Shown here piece by piece: positions 11,922 through 22,010 of a stretch of 64,000 nt of DNA (position 1 is its first letter; each line of letters begins with the position of its first letter). The stretch comes from Emiliania huxleyi CCMP1516. Taxonomy: Eukaryota > Haptophyta > Isochrysidales > Noelaerhabdaceae. The translations under genes and the position numbers were made by a program. The notes below the pieces were generated by a model, which made no database searches, was not told the DNA's origin, and worked only from the letters and a program-made list of their open reading frames with translations. The stretch spans positions 1,051,715-1,115,714 of the forward strand of contig NW_005199770.1 of NCBI RefSeq assembly GCF_000372725.1. Reading direction: 5' to 3'.

Positions 11922-14188
11922 ATGAGCCAGGCCGGCCCTCCCAGCCCGCACAAGGCCGCGCTGATCATCCTCAACGACGCCACGCGCGCCGAGGAGGCGG
12001 GCGACGCTCCTACTGCGCTCTCGCTTTACGAGTCTGGCGTGCAGGCGCTGCTCGCCTCCATCAGGTGCGAGGTCGACGCGGGCGTCGCGCAGAGCATGCG
12101 GAGCAAAGCGGCAGAATGTCTCGAGCGCGCCGAGGCGCTCAAGCGCCGCGCCGGCCCTTCGAGAAGCAACAGCACGCGCACGCTGCAGCGGAGGCCGGCG
12201 CCGCTGCCTCCGAGGCCGGCGCCGCTGCCTCGGAGGGGAGGTGGCGGCCCTTCGGCGTCGCTGCCGGGTCCTTCGGCGGCGCGGCCCGTGGAGAAGGGGT
12301 CCGACGAGGCCGCAGCAGCGGTGGAGGGCGCCATCTTGAGCGAGAAGCCGGATGTGAGGTGGGACGACGTGGCGGGGCTCGCGGCTCTAGAAAGCGCAAC
12401 ACCGTCGTATTCTCCGGCAAGCGCCCGAGGAGACGCATGCTCAGTTGTCATGGACTCGCGTCCCTCCCACCCGCTCGACGCGGCAGGCTGCCACCGCACG
12501 AGACCACTCCCCCTCAGCTCGCAGCGTCCACACTCTCTAGGCTGGCGGACGCCAAGGCGGCGCTGCACGAGGCAGCGGTGCTGCCGATCCGGTTCCCCGA
12601 CCTGTTCACTGGCGCGCGGCAGCCGTGGCGCGGCGTGCTGCTCTACGGCCCCTCGCCCGGCGGGCGGCTCGGACCCCGGTGCCGGCCTTCCCGGAGTTTT
12701 CCTCGGAAGCTTCCCGTAGGCCCTCCTGGGACGGGAAAGTCACATCTCGCCAAGGCGGTCGCTACGGAGGTGGCCGCGACCTTCTTCTCCGTCTCCTCCT
12801 CGGACTTGGTGTCCAAGTGGGTGGGCGAGAGCGAGAAGCAGGTGCGAGCGCTCTTCGAGTCGGCGGAGCGGCGGAAGCCCGCCATCATCTTCATCGACGA
12901 GGTGGACGCGCTCGCCTCTGCTCGCAGCGAAAACGAGGCCGAGGCGTCGCGCCGGCTGAAGAACGAGCTGCTTGTGCGGATGAGCGGGGTGGGGCAGGGC
13001 GTGCTCGTGCTGGGCGCGACCAACGTGCCGTGGGAGATCCGCCCTAGACGCCGCAAGATCGCTGCGGGATCGCACCCTCTGCGGTTCACCTCGGCTTCTC
13101 TGGGGGGAGAGGGGGGGTGAAGCCGTGCTTCTTAACCTCGGCGAACCTCGGCGAACCTCGGCTAACCTCGCGGAGGTCGCCTCTCCCAGGAGCTAGACCC
13201 GGCCGTGCGGCGGCGGTTCGAGCGGCGGGTGTATGTCCCTCTGCCCGACGAGGAGGCGCGGCTCGCCCCTCGTCTCGCTCTTGCACACGCGCAGCCTCAC
13301 CGTGCTTGACACGTCTGTCACACACGCCCCTCCCCTCTCCATGACACGTCACCACCACCGCAATGTCGCCTCCGTGACACGTCCGCGACACGTCCGCGGA
13401 CACACGCGCGGCTGCCGCTCTCCACGCTCCACTTCCGGCCAGAACCCGCTCATGACGCTGCATCGAAGCTTCTCGGAACCTCCCTGAGCCTCCCCTGAGC
13501 CTGCACTGACCCTTCGTCCCTCCCCACAGGCGCGGCTCACGCTGCTCAAGCTGCACCTCGGCAGCACGCCCCACAGCTTGAGCGAGCAGCAGCTGCGCGC
13601 CCTCTCGCGGCGCCGCCAGCCCTTGCCTGCGAAAGCCCCGTCGGCCAACGAGCTCACTCACTAGTCATGGATGACTCAGGCGCACCGCCGGACTCTCCGG
13701 CGCAGACCTGTCCGTGCTGGTCCGCGACGTGCTGGCTGCGCCGCCGCGGGAGCGGCGGACAGCGTCTCTCCACGGCTGTGCGTGTGTGTGAACAGGTCCG
13801 CGACGCGCTGATGGCGCCGCTGCGCGAGCTGCAGAGCGCGACACACTTCCGCCAGCTCACCGACGGCTGCTGGGCGCCGTGCAAGCCGAGCGAGCGCGGC
13901 GCCAAGAAGCTGTCGTTGCTCGAGGTGCCTGCGCAGGCGCTGCGCACGCCTCCGGTGACGCACGCGCACTTTGACGCCGCCGTCGAGAGGTGCCGCGCCC
14001 CGCCCGCGGGCACCGGACTCTTGCACCTTCAGCGCCGTGGATGCGGGGTGCGGCCGCCCCGACTCCAGCACCTGCCTTGCCCAACCCCTCTCCTTGCCTT
14101 GCTCAGGTGTCGCCCCACCGTGGCGCAGAGTGAGCTTGCCAGACACGAGCAGTTCACACGAGAGTTCGGAGCCGGCAACGCGGTGTGA
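11922..14188 (+). CDS. VPS4: VPS4-type AAA ATPase (ESCRT-III disassembly)
   Basis: Removes ESCRT-III filaments from endosomal and other membranes using ATP. Exons: 11922-12376, 12541-12647, 12720-~13032, 13190-13255, 13530-13609, 13680-13719, 13796-13989, 14107-14188. The N-terminal ~75 residues are an MIT-like three-helix segment, followed by a Pro-rich linker. The AAA core shows [11 protein letters not shown], the Walker [27 protein letters not shown], the Walker [28 protein letters not shown] and the arginine finger region VRRRFERR. The C-terminal PTV...FTREFGAG helix is typical of VPS4 and separates it from katanin and spastin. Several introns use GC donors. Intron 3 (~13033-13189) has no GT or GC at the boundary the protein requires (NVPW|E-L-D); a GAG is repeated at both ends. 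Intron 7 (13990-14106) is in frame and open. Identity is firm. Confidence 0.93.
13128..13172 (+). repeat. 10-bp tandem repeat in VPS4 intron 3
   Basis: Four near-copies of GCGAACCTCG/GCTAACCTCG lie head to tail just inside the 3' half of the intron. The unit contains the same CTCGGC core seen in intron repeats of the RimO gene and of the unknown gene at 53611-57600. Confidence 0.8.
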
Positions 14189-14642
14189 TGTGGTGCGTGG
14201 CACTTTCTGTGACGTGTGTGAGGGGGACACTCCGGGCGCAGCCGTCACCGTTATGTTCGCGCAACGCGCACGGCGCAAAAGGTCCACAAAGCGCGCGAGT
14301 GACGAGTGCGCCCCCCCGATGTGTTGGTGAGTTTACGGATATACAGATCAGTACGCATACGGCGTGACCTTTCGCTTGTGACTAAAGCCGTACCTGACTA
14401 CTCGCGCGGAGCTCGGTGAGACCGGGCGGTGTCTTTTTGTGTGTCGTGTCACGCGCGCACCCGCGTGTTGCGTTCTCTCGCGTCAAGGGGTCGAAAGGTG
14501 GGCACTCGAGTTGCGACACCCAGGGACATTTGTTACGTAACAGGTTTCATCAAGAACACGGCGGCGGGCGATGCATCGAACACAATTCTAGCCGAACGCA
14601 TTCAATTCACGACAGCCGTGCGCGGCATATGTCTGGTATCGA
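14189..14642. other. Intergenic between convergent VPS4 and channel gene
   Basis: Presumably holds the 3' ends of the two convergent genes. I see no coding frame, RNA gene or repeat here. Confidence 0.5.
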
Positions 14643-16343
14643 CTACCCACCATTCTCCATGACGACCGTCTTCAGGTCGCCGCCGATAACGCCGGTTGCG
14701 GACGAGGAGGTGGCCGAAGCGGTGGAGCAAACGACTAGGTCCGCGGTGTCGGCCTCACTCCTCCGCGCATGCGCCCTCTGCAGGTGCTCGATGGCCGAAA
14801 CGCTCGTGCTGGCAAGGGCAAAGCAGGCGAGGAGCAAAAATGCGCCGGAGAAGTCGCTCACGGTGAAGGTGGCGGCATCACCCGCATCTGCATAGTCCCT
14901 GCACACAGATATGGGCGGGCGCAGCGATGCCTCCCAAGACCGCATGACCTTCTGAGCGTGGTAGACTACGGGCTGCTTTACGCTCTCCGCGATGGGGAAG
15001 CCAGTCTGGACAGTGTGCACGGGACGACCGACGGCGGCCAACGAGCAGTATCGGGTGGATGCGGCGTGCAGCACATGCAAGTCCTCAATGTCGGTGACAA
15101 TCGCGTTGCAATCGCCCAACAGCAGCGCGTCAAAGGCGGAGTTCCGCTGGTGGAAGCCGGGAAGGATCTCCATGCTCGGATAGGCGTCCACCAGAAAGGC
15201 ATGGATGTAGTCCGGGGCGCAAAAGACGTGGTGCCGTGATATGGCCTCCTCGATGTCACTGACGGGCGTACTTTGCGCGTCGATGATGAGGAAGGCGGCG
15301 ACGGATGCGGTGTATCCGGTGCCGACGACGAAGAGGAAGAAGGTGAGGCCGAGACCGGTGAGTCGACTGCTCAGGCGCATCCCGCCCTGGTGGCTTAAGT
15401 CGCCGCCCAGGACGCCCATGGCGCCGAGCCATGCTGCGCGGCCTGAAAGGACGGGCAACGAGCCCGTCTCAAAATCGCGGCCGGCGGCGGACCGATCCTG
15501 GGCCGCGAGGAGGAAGGAGGCGCCGATCGCTGCGACAAAAATTAGCACCCACAGTCTGAGTGTGAAGGGCGCGAGCACTGCGCTGACGTGGCTGCTGATG
15601 GATTTGTCGTTGCGTGCGTGGGCTGTCTGGACGATAAGATAGTAATTCGTGGGGCGGACCGCGTGGAAGCTCGCAAGAGCGGAGCGTTCCAACGACATGA
15701 TAAACTCGCCTAGGCACAGGTCGACATAGCCCAAGCCAGCATAGAAGACGCACTCGGTGAAGGCGGAGCGGACTTTGCTGTAGTTGCTCTTTGATGTGGC
15801 AAATGCGGCCGCGTTGCGCCGCACAGGCTCTGGGATGTCAGCCTCGGCGGTGATGTTGATGACGGCGCCGCTGCTCGTCGAGATCTGGTCCAGCAGCCTC
15901 GGAAATGGTCCGTGCCACTGCTCGTCGCGGTGGTCGCTACCTCCCAGCGGGTGGAAGGCGCCAATCCATCCTCCGCTGTTGTGACGGTACATGACTCGGA
16001 GGACCGCGTCTTGAAGGGCAACCTCGAGGTGCTGCAACGACTGTGTATAGTAGTCAATCTCACCGCACGCCGCGTAGCTGTAGGCAATACCGTGCTCACC
16101 AGTCATGTGCAGCACGGAGCACTCATCCCTCTTGACGTAGCACCAAGAGCGGCTGCAGTGTTTGTAGTCAGAGCAGTATGAAGGTCGCGGAGCCACGGTG
16201 TCGCAGAGCGCACGCTGGTTGGCGCATTTGGACAAGTCGACATCGTGCGGCGCACAGCCAAGGCCATACGTGGATGAGGAGAGCAGTGAGCGCAGGCGCT
16301 CAGACGCGTGAGTGGTGAGGCAGGGGCAGCTATCCGGGCCCAT
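14643..16343 (-). CDS. Ionotropic glutamate receptor-like ligand-gated channel
   Basis: A single uninterrupted frame of about 566 residues. It has the split layout of the iGluR family: ligand-binding segment S1 (VDLCLGEFIMS near the end of S1); TM M1 (LRLWVLIFVAAIGASFLLAA); a re-entrant/pore stretch; M3 with GYTASVAAFLI, which matches the family's SYTANLAAF signature; S2 beginning ISDIEEA-like (VSDIEEAISR); and a final TM (FSGAFLLLACFALAST). Expected role: cation conductance at a membrane, gated by a small ligand. There is no signal peptide after the first in-frame ATG (16343). The frame stays open upstream to 16385, where a T-rich stretch ending in ...gaaacag looks like an intron acceptor, so a 5' leader exon may be missing. 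Confidence 0.75.
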   Translation of the reverse strand: MGPDSCPCLTTHASERLRSLLSSSTYGLGCAPHDVDLSKCANQRALCDTVAPRPSYCSDYKHCSRSWCYVKRDECSVLHMTGEHGIAYSYAACGEIDYYTQSLQHLEVALQDAVLRVMYRHNSGGWIGAFHPLGGSDHRDEQWHGPFPRLLDQISTSSGAVINITAEADIPEPVRRNAAAFATSKSNYSKVRSAFTECVFYAGLGYVDLCLGEFIMSLERSALASFHAVRPTNYYLIVQTAHARNDKSISSHVSAVLAPFTLRLWVLIFVAAIGASFLLAAQDRSAAGRDFETGSLPVLSGRAAWLGAMGVLGGDLSHQGGMRLSSRLTGLGLTFFLFVVGTGYTASVAAFLIIDAQSTPVSDIEEAISRHHVFCAPDYIHAFLVDAYPSMEILPGFHQRNSAFDALLLGDCNAIVTDIEDLHVLHAASTRYCSLAAVGRPVHTVQTGFPIAESVKQPVVYHAQKVMRSWEASLRPPISVCRDYADAGDAATFTVSDFSGAFLLLACFALASTSVSAIEHLQRAHARRSEADTADLVVCSTASATSSSATGVIGGDLKTVVMENGG

Positions 16344-16444
16344 GTACAGGGCCCGGATAGAAAATCGGTGCCATTTCTGTTTCACAAATAAATAAATAAA
16401 ACGGAGACCTCTAGGCTAGGGATCGGCCTTCCCCGACGCGGATC

Positions 16445-18040
16445 TTGCCACAAAGGACGCGAGGCTGCCCGGAGAGATTCGTGCCGGCAGCAGACAGGGT
16501 GAGACAACGACGGGATGCGATCCGAGAAGCCGAGAGGGATCAAGAGGCCACGGTGGTGGGCGAGAAGGCGGTCCTGGCGGAACTTAGGGCGATCGGTCTG
16601 TCGGTCGCGGACAGCACCGGCGTGCTCAGGCCAGTACAGGCACGAGAGGTGCGGGGCCTGGCTAAACGACTGGTGGGCTCGACGGACCTTCTTGGACAGG
16701 TTTTCCGGTGGGAGGGGGAGGACTACCTCGTCAACGACATCGCACCGGGGCCGACACAGGCGGGGGGACAGGCGATGAAGGCGTACGCCTGCTGTGTGAA
16801 GAGGCGGGTGGCATCGGCGGGCCCGCTGTCTGAACACAACTCGGCCTTTGATATCCGGTCGGTGCGGGCCCGAATCGAGGAGGACCGGTCGAGGGGGGAG
16901 GCGACGCGGTTACTGGGCAGTCTACGACCCGTCGCGGAGCGACGGGAAGGAGAGGCGGGGCCGTCGGGGAATCCGGGTCCTGCCCCCCCCCCCTCCCGTG
17001 GGGAGACGAGAGCTAGGCCCTCCCCCACGAACGGGGTGGACGGCCGACGCGTGGAACCACGGCTGGAATGGCCGCAGGGGCAGGGGGCATCCCCCGAGAC
17101 CCCGCCCCAAGAGCTGCGGCGGCCGACGCCGCCACCAGGCCCGCCCCCGCCACCACCGCCTCCGCCCCCGCCGCTGGAGCGACCGCTGGGTCGAGGAGCC
17201 GCCCCTGAGGTCCCACACCAGGCGGTGCGGCCGCCAGTGCCGCCATCGTTTCCGCCACCCGCACTGCCACTTCCGCCCCCACCACTGGAACGGCTGCAGG
17301 GTCGTGGGGCCGCCCCAGCGGCTCCATACCAGGCGTTTTGGCCGCGAGGGCCGCCACCGTGCCCGCCGCCCCTGCCACCGCCTCCACCCCCGCCACCGGC
17401 GGGGCCGCCGCCGTATGGACCCGCTCGGAATAACCTGGGGGGCCCGGGACCGCCCCGCCGGAGGCTGGTGTGCCCGGGAGGAGGAGATGGGGGAGGGGAG
17501 TCGCTGCAATACGATAACGGACCCGCCGGCGAACCGGAGGGCCGTGGCCGGAGGGCCCCGGGGGGGGCTTGGGGTCAACTTTCGGAGGAGGTGAGAGTCG
17601 AGCTGACTCGGCCTCTGCGAGTGGAACCGGGCCGTGTGAGCCCACCAGGGGTAGACCCGTCGCGGCGTTGGATAGACCGCCGTGACTCACGACAAAAGGG
17701 ACCGCGCCTTCCCGAGTTTAGTGAGGAGCAGGATGAAGGGGAGGGCGAGCCGAGGACGATAGAGAGGCCACGGGCGCGGGCGCGACTCGCTGACCGGGGA
17801 GAGCCGGCCCGACCTCCCGGAGAGGAGTGGCGACGAGTGATGCCGCCGCCCTCACCCGGGGAGTCGGGCGTGGGATCGCCGGAGGCGGAGTCAACAGGAT
17901 CAGGCAGAGAAGACGAGACGGCGGCGGGGCCGCAGCCGAAAAAGGCTAGGAGGGGAGGTCGGGCCCCGCGCCCGTCGCACAACTATCGGGATGCGGCCAG
18001 GAGGAAGGACCGAGAGGTGGGGGAAGACGCCCCGGAGTGA
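16445..18040 (+). CDS. Proline-rich ORF, possibly a mobile-element (gag-like) remnant
   Basis: An open frame of about 530 codons with no early ATG; the first in-frame ATG lies near 16774. The N-terminal third is charged and helical (ERDQEATVVGEKAVLAEL). The middle is a Pro-rich block with an internal repeat (LE(R/P)..GRGAAP occurs three times). The C-terminus is basic (PKKARRGGRAPRPS). I do not recognise the protein. The dispersed repeat at 18060-18240 starts just past the stop codon and recurs at 23420-23600, so an element origin is plausible. Alternatively it is a terminal exon of an unrecognised host gene. No reverse transcriptase, integrase or zinc knuckle is visible. Confidence 0.4.
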   Translation: MPQRTRGCPERFVPAADRVRQRRDAIREAERDQEATVVGEKAVLAELRAIGLSVADSTGVLRPVQAREVRGLAKRLVGSTDLLGQVFRWEGEDYLVNDIAPGPTQAGGQAMKAYACCVKRRVASAGPLSEHNSAFDIRSVRARIEEDRSRGEATRLLGSLRPVAERREGEAGPSGNPGPAPPPSRGETRARPSPTNGVDGRRVEPRLEWPQGQGASPETPPQELRRPTPPPGPPPPPPPPPPPLERPLGRGAAPEVPHQAVRPPVPPSFPPPALPLPPPPLERLQGRGAAPAAPYQAFWPRGPPPCPPPLPPPPPPPPAGPPPYGPARNNLGGPGPPRRRLVCPGGGDGGGESLQYDNGPAGEPEGRGRRAPGGAWGQLSEEVRVELTRPLRVEPGRVSPPGVDPSRRWIDRRDSRQKGPRLPEFSEEQDEGEGEPRTIERPRARARLADRGEPARPPGEEWRRVMPPPSPGESGVGSPEAESTGSGREDETAAGPQPKKARRGGRAPRPSHNYRDAARRKDREVGEDAPE

Positions 18041-18059
18041 AAGTTGGGAGACCTCGAAG

Positions 18060-18240
18060 AGGGGCCCGGTGTGGTGAGGTGCCGGGTGTGGATGGGCGTC
18101 GAGTCCGTGTCGAGTGTTTACTAGCTCCGAGTAGAGGGGGCGTTCTGCTGCTAGGGGAAACCTGGAGCGCGGAGCTAACCCTCGGAGACCCGTGTTTACT
18201 TTACAGCCCTTGCCCTGCGAACGCGCACCCCCCCTAGCTA
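18060..18240 (+). repeat. Dispersed repeat R1, copy 1
   Basis: Shares the blocks TAGCTCCGAGTAGAGGGGGC, GCTAGGGGAAACC, CTAACCCTCGGAG and CCCGTGTTTACTTTAC with 23420-23600 in the same order and orientation. An internal inverted pair (AGCTCCG...CGGAGCT) could form a hairpin. Directly downstream lies repeat R2. Confidence 0.75.
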
Positions 18241-18255
18241 GGGGTCAGGGCTCTC

Positions 18256-18362
18256 TAGCCCGTAGCCCGATCCCGATCATCCGGCCCGCTGGGTGCGCTT
18301 CTGAGCTCCCCGGCCCTGGATGTGAGGTTAATGACTGCACTCCAAAGTGCTCCAAGTGCTAC
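18256..18362 (-). repeat. Dispersed repeat R2, copy 1 (inverted relative to copy 2)
   Basis: The reverse complement matches 24652-24752: CACTTGGAG...GAGTGCAGTC, then CAGGGCCGGGGAGCT, AGAAGCGCACCCAGCGG and GCCGGATGAT..G.ATCGGG. R1 and R2 abut here but are separated by about 1 kb at the second locus. Confidence 0.75.
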
Positions 18363-18758
18363 TAGGAGATGGGTAAAAAGGAACAGGTCTGTTTCACACA
18401 TCGCCGTGCGTTTCTTAAATTCATTTCTTGTCAAGGTCTCTCTCCAGAGCATATTTTTCTCGTGTACGTATGCAAGGCCCACGGCGTGCCCCACGGACCG
18501 CATGACCACATATTGACAGTCACCTCCCTCTCTCACATGCTCGACCCGCCGGGCCCACATCATTCATCTCCACAGCCCAAGTTCAGCGCGCCCTCACGTT
18601 CCTCGAGAAAGCCCCGCCCGCCTCGCTTTTGGCGCGGGCGGCCGGGGCCTCAACCAAGCGCGCGCAGCTACTCCGACCCGCCGGCCCCATGCAGCACATC
18701 CACCGCACGCCCACAGGGTCAACTGAGAAGAGCAAGTCACAGACAGAACACAGCAGCG

Positions 18759-20533
18759 TCAAAACAGCCCACCAGGCCCGCCGGGGTAGTTTGGCGGCAA
18801 GCCGCCGCTCGGCGGGATGCGCGGGGCGCCGGGCTGGTCGCGCTCCACCGGGATTGGGATCGCCTGCTCCTGCATCCGCTGCTGCGGCGACTTGGTCGGG
18901 ATGAGCATCCCGCCTGCGAGGCGGAGCAGAGGGGCGGGGCGGGTGGGAGGGGGCGGGCCCGTGCACAAGGGAGTGCACAGGGGACGCGGCGCGTCAGCGC
19001 GACCACGAGGCGCGGCACGAATACGGTGGCGTGGATGCCGATGGCGCACCGCTGAGAGCGCGTCCTCTCGAGCGCTGGCTTGCGCGTGTTTCGCATGCTA
19101 CAGGGGGGCCGCGCGCCAGAGCAGCAGACAGACGCGACGATGAGGTCGCAGCAGACCATCGGCGCCTCGCAGTCGTAGGAGGACTCGCACTGCTGCGGCG
19201 CCGAGACCGACTCGAAGGGGTTGAAGAACCGGCCCCGCTTCTCCTCCTCCCTCCCGCGCCGCAGCTCCGCCAGCTCCCTCGCCTATGGGGGTCACCGGGC
19301 GAGGGTGTCGAGGGGGAGAGCGAGGGGAGGGGGCGAGTGTGTGGCGAGCGACAGGGGCGACAGGGGTCGGCGGGGGGGGGGGGGGGGGTCCGCCGGGGGG
19401 GGGGGTCCGCCCCCCTTTGGAAGATTCTCCTCCCTTTCCCTTGGGGGGGGGTTCATTGGAATTTCAAACATCCTCGGTTGGCCCGGGGGGCGGGGGCTAC
19501 CCCGCAAAAAAAAAGAAGAAGGGGCGGCGGCCGGGGCGGCCTCCTCGCTTTGGCTCCCGGCGGGGCGGCCCCCCGGGAAGGAGCTCAAACCCCCCAGCTT
19601 TTGGATGGCTGGGCCGGGGGCAAGCACCCCCGCCAACCTGGGGGCGAAGTCCAACCGGCCCACCGCGGGAAACTGGGGAGGAAGGGTTTGGGGGGGGGTA
19701 AAGGGGGAAGGGGGGAAAGGGTTAAAAGGGGGNNNNNNNNNNNNNNNNNNNNNNNNNNNNNNNNNNNNNNNNNNNNNNNNNNNNNNNNNNNNNNNNNNNN
19801 NNNNNNNNNNNNNNNNNNNNNNNNNNNNNNNNCGGGGGGGGGGGGGCACCTGTCCCGAGTTGCGGAGGACGACGTGCTCGATGCGGTGGGTGAAGATGTA
19901 GCCAGCATCGTTGAGCTCGTACACCGACACGCCGTCGAGGTGCAGCAGCACCGACGGCACGCCCCCCATCCCCGGGATCAGGTCGAGCGCCGGGTCCCGC
20001 ATCCACAGCTTCGCCGACCAGCGCATGCGGATGGTCCGGTCCGACACAACCAGCCGGTGCGTGAGCTCCGCGTGGCGCATCCCCGCCCGCCGCAGGAAGC
20101 GCAGCATCCCAAAGACCCGCTCGTACTGCGCGATGCCGCGCAGCCGGTTGCCCGACGCGTCGTGCTGCAGCGTGACGCCCTCGGTGAAGATGGAGAGGTC
20201 CGGGGGATGCGTGAAGAGGCGCGGGTGGTCGACGCGCAGCGTGTCGATGGCCCGCCCCAGGTTCAGCTGGTACTCGGACGGGCCGTTCGGCCCGAGCGGC
20301 GCCGGCGCGCCGTTCGGGAACAGCGGGCTGCTGCCCGCGTCGGATTCAAAGAGGGGGCCGCCCGCACCGGACGCAAAGAGCGGGGCGCCGCCCGTCGCAT
20401 CGGGCGCGGCGCCGCCCGAGGGCGAGAAGTGGGCGCGCGCGGCGGCCGGCTTGGCGGAGGCGACGCGCGCGGCGCCCGAGAACGCCGCCGCGCACGCCGC
20501 CGCGCAGTACGCGAGCAGCAACGGCAGATGCAT
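18759..20533 (-). CDS. DUF2358-like protein with Cys-rich tail, probably plastid-targeted
   Basis: Exons (minus strand): 19850-20533, 19117-19282, 18759-18913; phases close. Residues 1-22 (MHLPLLLAYCAAACAAAFSG) are a good signal peptide followed by an Ala/Ser/Lys-rich stretch, the bipartite leader expected for plastids bounded by four membranes. The central part (NLGRAIDTLRVDHPRLFT, DLSIFTEGVTL, VSVYELNDAGYIFTHRIE) resembles the DUF2358/SnoaL-like fold of photosynthetic eukaryotes. The second exon carries F-N-P-F-E-S-V-S-A-P and a Cys motif (CESSYDCEAPMVCCDL...VCC) that I recall from conserved algal proteins. The tail is Pro/Gly-rich. Function unknown. Intron 1 contains a scaffold gap and poor-looking poly-G sequence, so an exon could be hidden there. 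Intron 2 (18914-19116) uses a GC donor. Confidence 0.7.
19733..19832. other. Assembly gap (100 N)
   Basis: Exactly 100 N inside intron 1 of the DUF2358-like gene. Both flanks contain poly-G runs (about 19370-19450 and 19833-19846), suggesting that hard-to-sequence DNA caused the gap. Confidence 0.98.
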
Positions 20534-20589
20534 CTTCTTGGGGCCGGACCAGTCGAGAGTCTTCTCGCCGCCTTACTAAAAGAGAAAAA
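20534..20589. promoter_or_regulatory. Putative 56-bp bidirectional promoter/5' leaders
   Basis: Only 56 bp separate the ATG of the DUF2358-like gene (-, 20533) from the proposed ATG at 20590 (+). If both starts are right, transcription of the pair must begin within or across each other's leaders. No TATA box is evident. Confidence 0.3.
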
Positions 20590-21200
20590 ATGCCTACCGT
20601 CCAAGTGCCGCTGTCGCCCGACATTGGACGCCATCCCTCGCCAGGTTTGTACGTGTATGTATGTGTGTGTATATGCCCGCTCGCGTTCCTGCGTGGGGTG
20701 ATGAGCGCCTCGCACCGGCGCCCGTCGAGGACTCGGATGAGGAGGCGCCGCTAGGGCACGCGTTCAGCGTTGCCTACTGCCGCGCCACGAGCATCGCGCC
20801 GGCCGTCGCCGAGGCAGGCGGCGTCGAGCCGAGCCGCAGGCTCACCGTCGCGATAGCCGCGCACATCGAGCGGCGCCGCCGCACGCGCGGCCTCACGGAC
20901 GTCGACGCTCTCCAGCAGGACGTGCTGCGCGAGCTCGAGAGGCTCCGCTTTGCAGTTCCATCCTCGAGCGCGCGCTGGCGAGTCCTCCGGCTGGCAGAGT
21001 GCGGCTTCAGCCACAAGGAGGTGGTCTTGTCCGAGATCCGAGGGCGGCTGTCTCCCGCGTGCAAGAGCGCGATCAAGGGCGACTCCCTCGACAAGTGTAT
21101 CGCCAAGTCCTTTGTTGCCTCCAAGAGGAAGCAGCACCCCGCCCATGCGGCTCTGATCTTGGTGGAGGCGCGAGCGGACGAGCTCGCAAAGGGCCAGTGA
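20590..21200 (+). CDS. Unknown protein, divergent partner of the DUF2358-like gene
   Basis: Preferred model: exon 20590-20644 (MPTVQVPLSPDIG...), intron 20645-20754 (GTTTGT...GCTAG), exon 20755-21200; phases close. The product is a soluble ~166-residue protein rich in Arg, Ala and Glu, predicted mostly helical: SRRLTVAIAAHIERRRR, a leucine-rich stretch near VLRELERLRF, then GFSHKEVVLSEIRGRL and a basic KSFVASKRKQH. There is no signal peptide or TM. The alternative is a single exon from the ATG at 20661, which adds a different N-terminus in the same frame. I do not recognise the family. Confidence 0.5.
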
Positions 21201-22010
21201 GGGGGAAAGGGCTTGGAATGGATACACAGCTTACGGCGCTCGGGAGGAGGGCCGGCCAATGGTCCCGATGCATGACAAGGCACAAGGGCGGATATTTCTC
21301 GCTGGAAGGCGACCTGGTGAGTTGGCAGAACGGCTGAGCCAGAGGTTGGGGATCTCGCTCTCAGGGGAAGGCGGCCAGCATGCGAGACGCTACGTACTGG
21401 CTACTCTCACTCCATTTCGGTCATTTCGGCGCTCTCGGACTCCCGCCGGGTTGCGGGGAGGGGTGCACCAAGCCGTGGCGAGATGCGCAGATGATGCGCC
21501 CCCGCAATTTTGCCCTGGCACGTCCATCGTCGTGTCGGCGGCGTCATGGTCCCGGGGGCCGCCCTGCCTTTTCCCCCGTTTCGCCGGGGCGGCACTTGGG
21601 GCGGCACACACACACGGCCACGCTGTGTGGCGCGCACCCGTGACAAGGGTCGGGCGCGCTCTCCGTCTCCCCTCTGTGCTCTGAGCCGCGCCCTCTCCTC
21701 CCGCGCCGGCGCGCGCGTCTCGCCCGCTCGCCGTCGGCGCGAATGTGCAAAAAAGTGATTCACAAATTCACACACAAAAAAGACGAAAGCCCCCGCGCGC
21801 AGCGCGCAGCGAGACGTCTCACGCGTCACCCCGCCGGGGGCGCGCCGCCCCACAGGACCCCAGACTTCGACAGTGGACAGACCCCGACCTGCCTCAATCG
21901 CGCGCGCGCGCCCCGCCCTCCGAGGCTTCATGTGAGTGTGTCGTTGTGTGCGCCGTGCGCGCCGAGAGCGACACAGAGACGAGAGAGAGAGCGTGCTCCA
22001 CTCTCGTGGC
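21201..22010. other. Intergenic, no clear gene
   Basis: Convergent 3' regions of the genes at 20590-21200 (+) and 22011-23373 (-). It contains CA/TG-rich and CGCGCG-rich stretches (about 21600-21730 and 21785-21930) but no frame with family features. Confidence 0.45.

Noticed and set aside
19370..19735. Poly-G/poly-A rich sequence as a possible G-quadruplex regulatory element
   Set aside because: It borders an assembly gap and looks like low-quality consensus; I would not interpret it.
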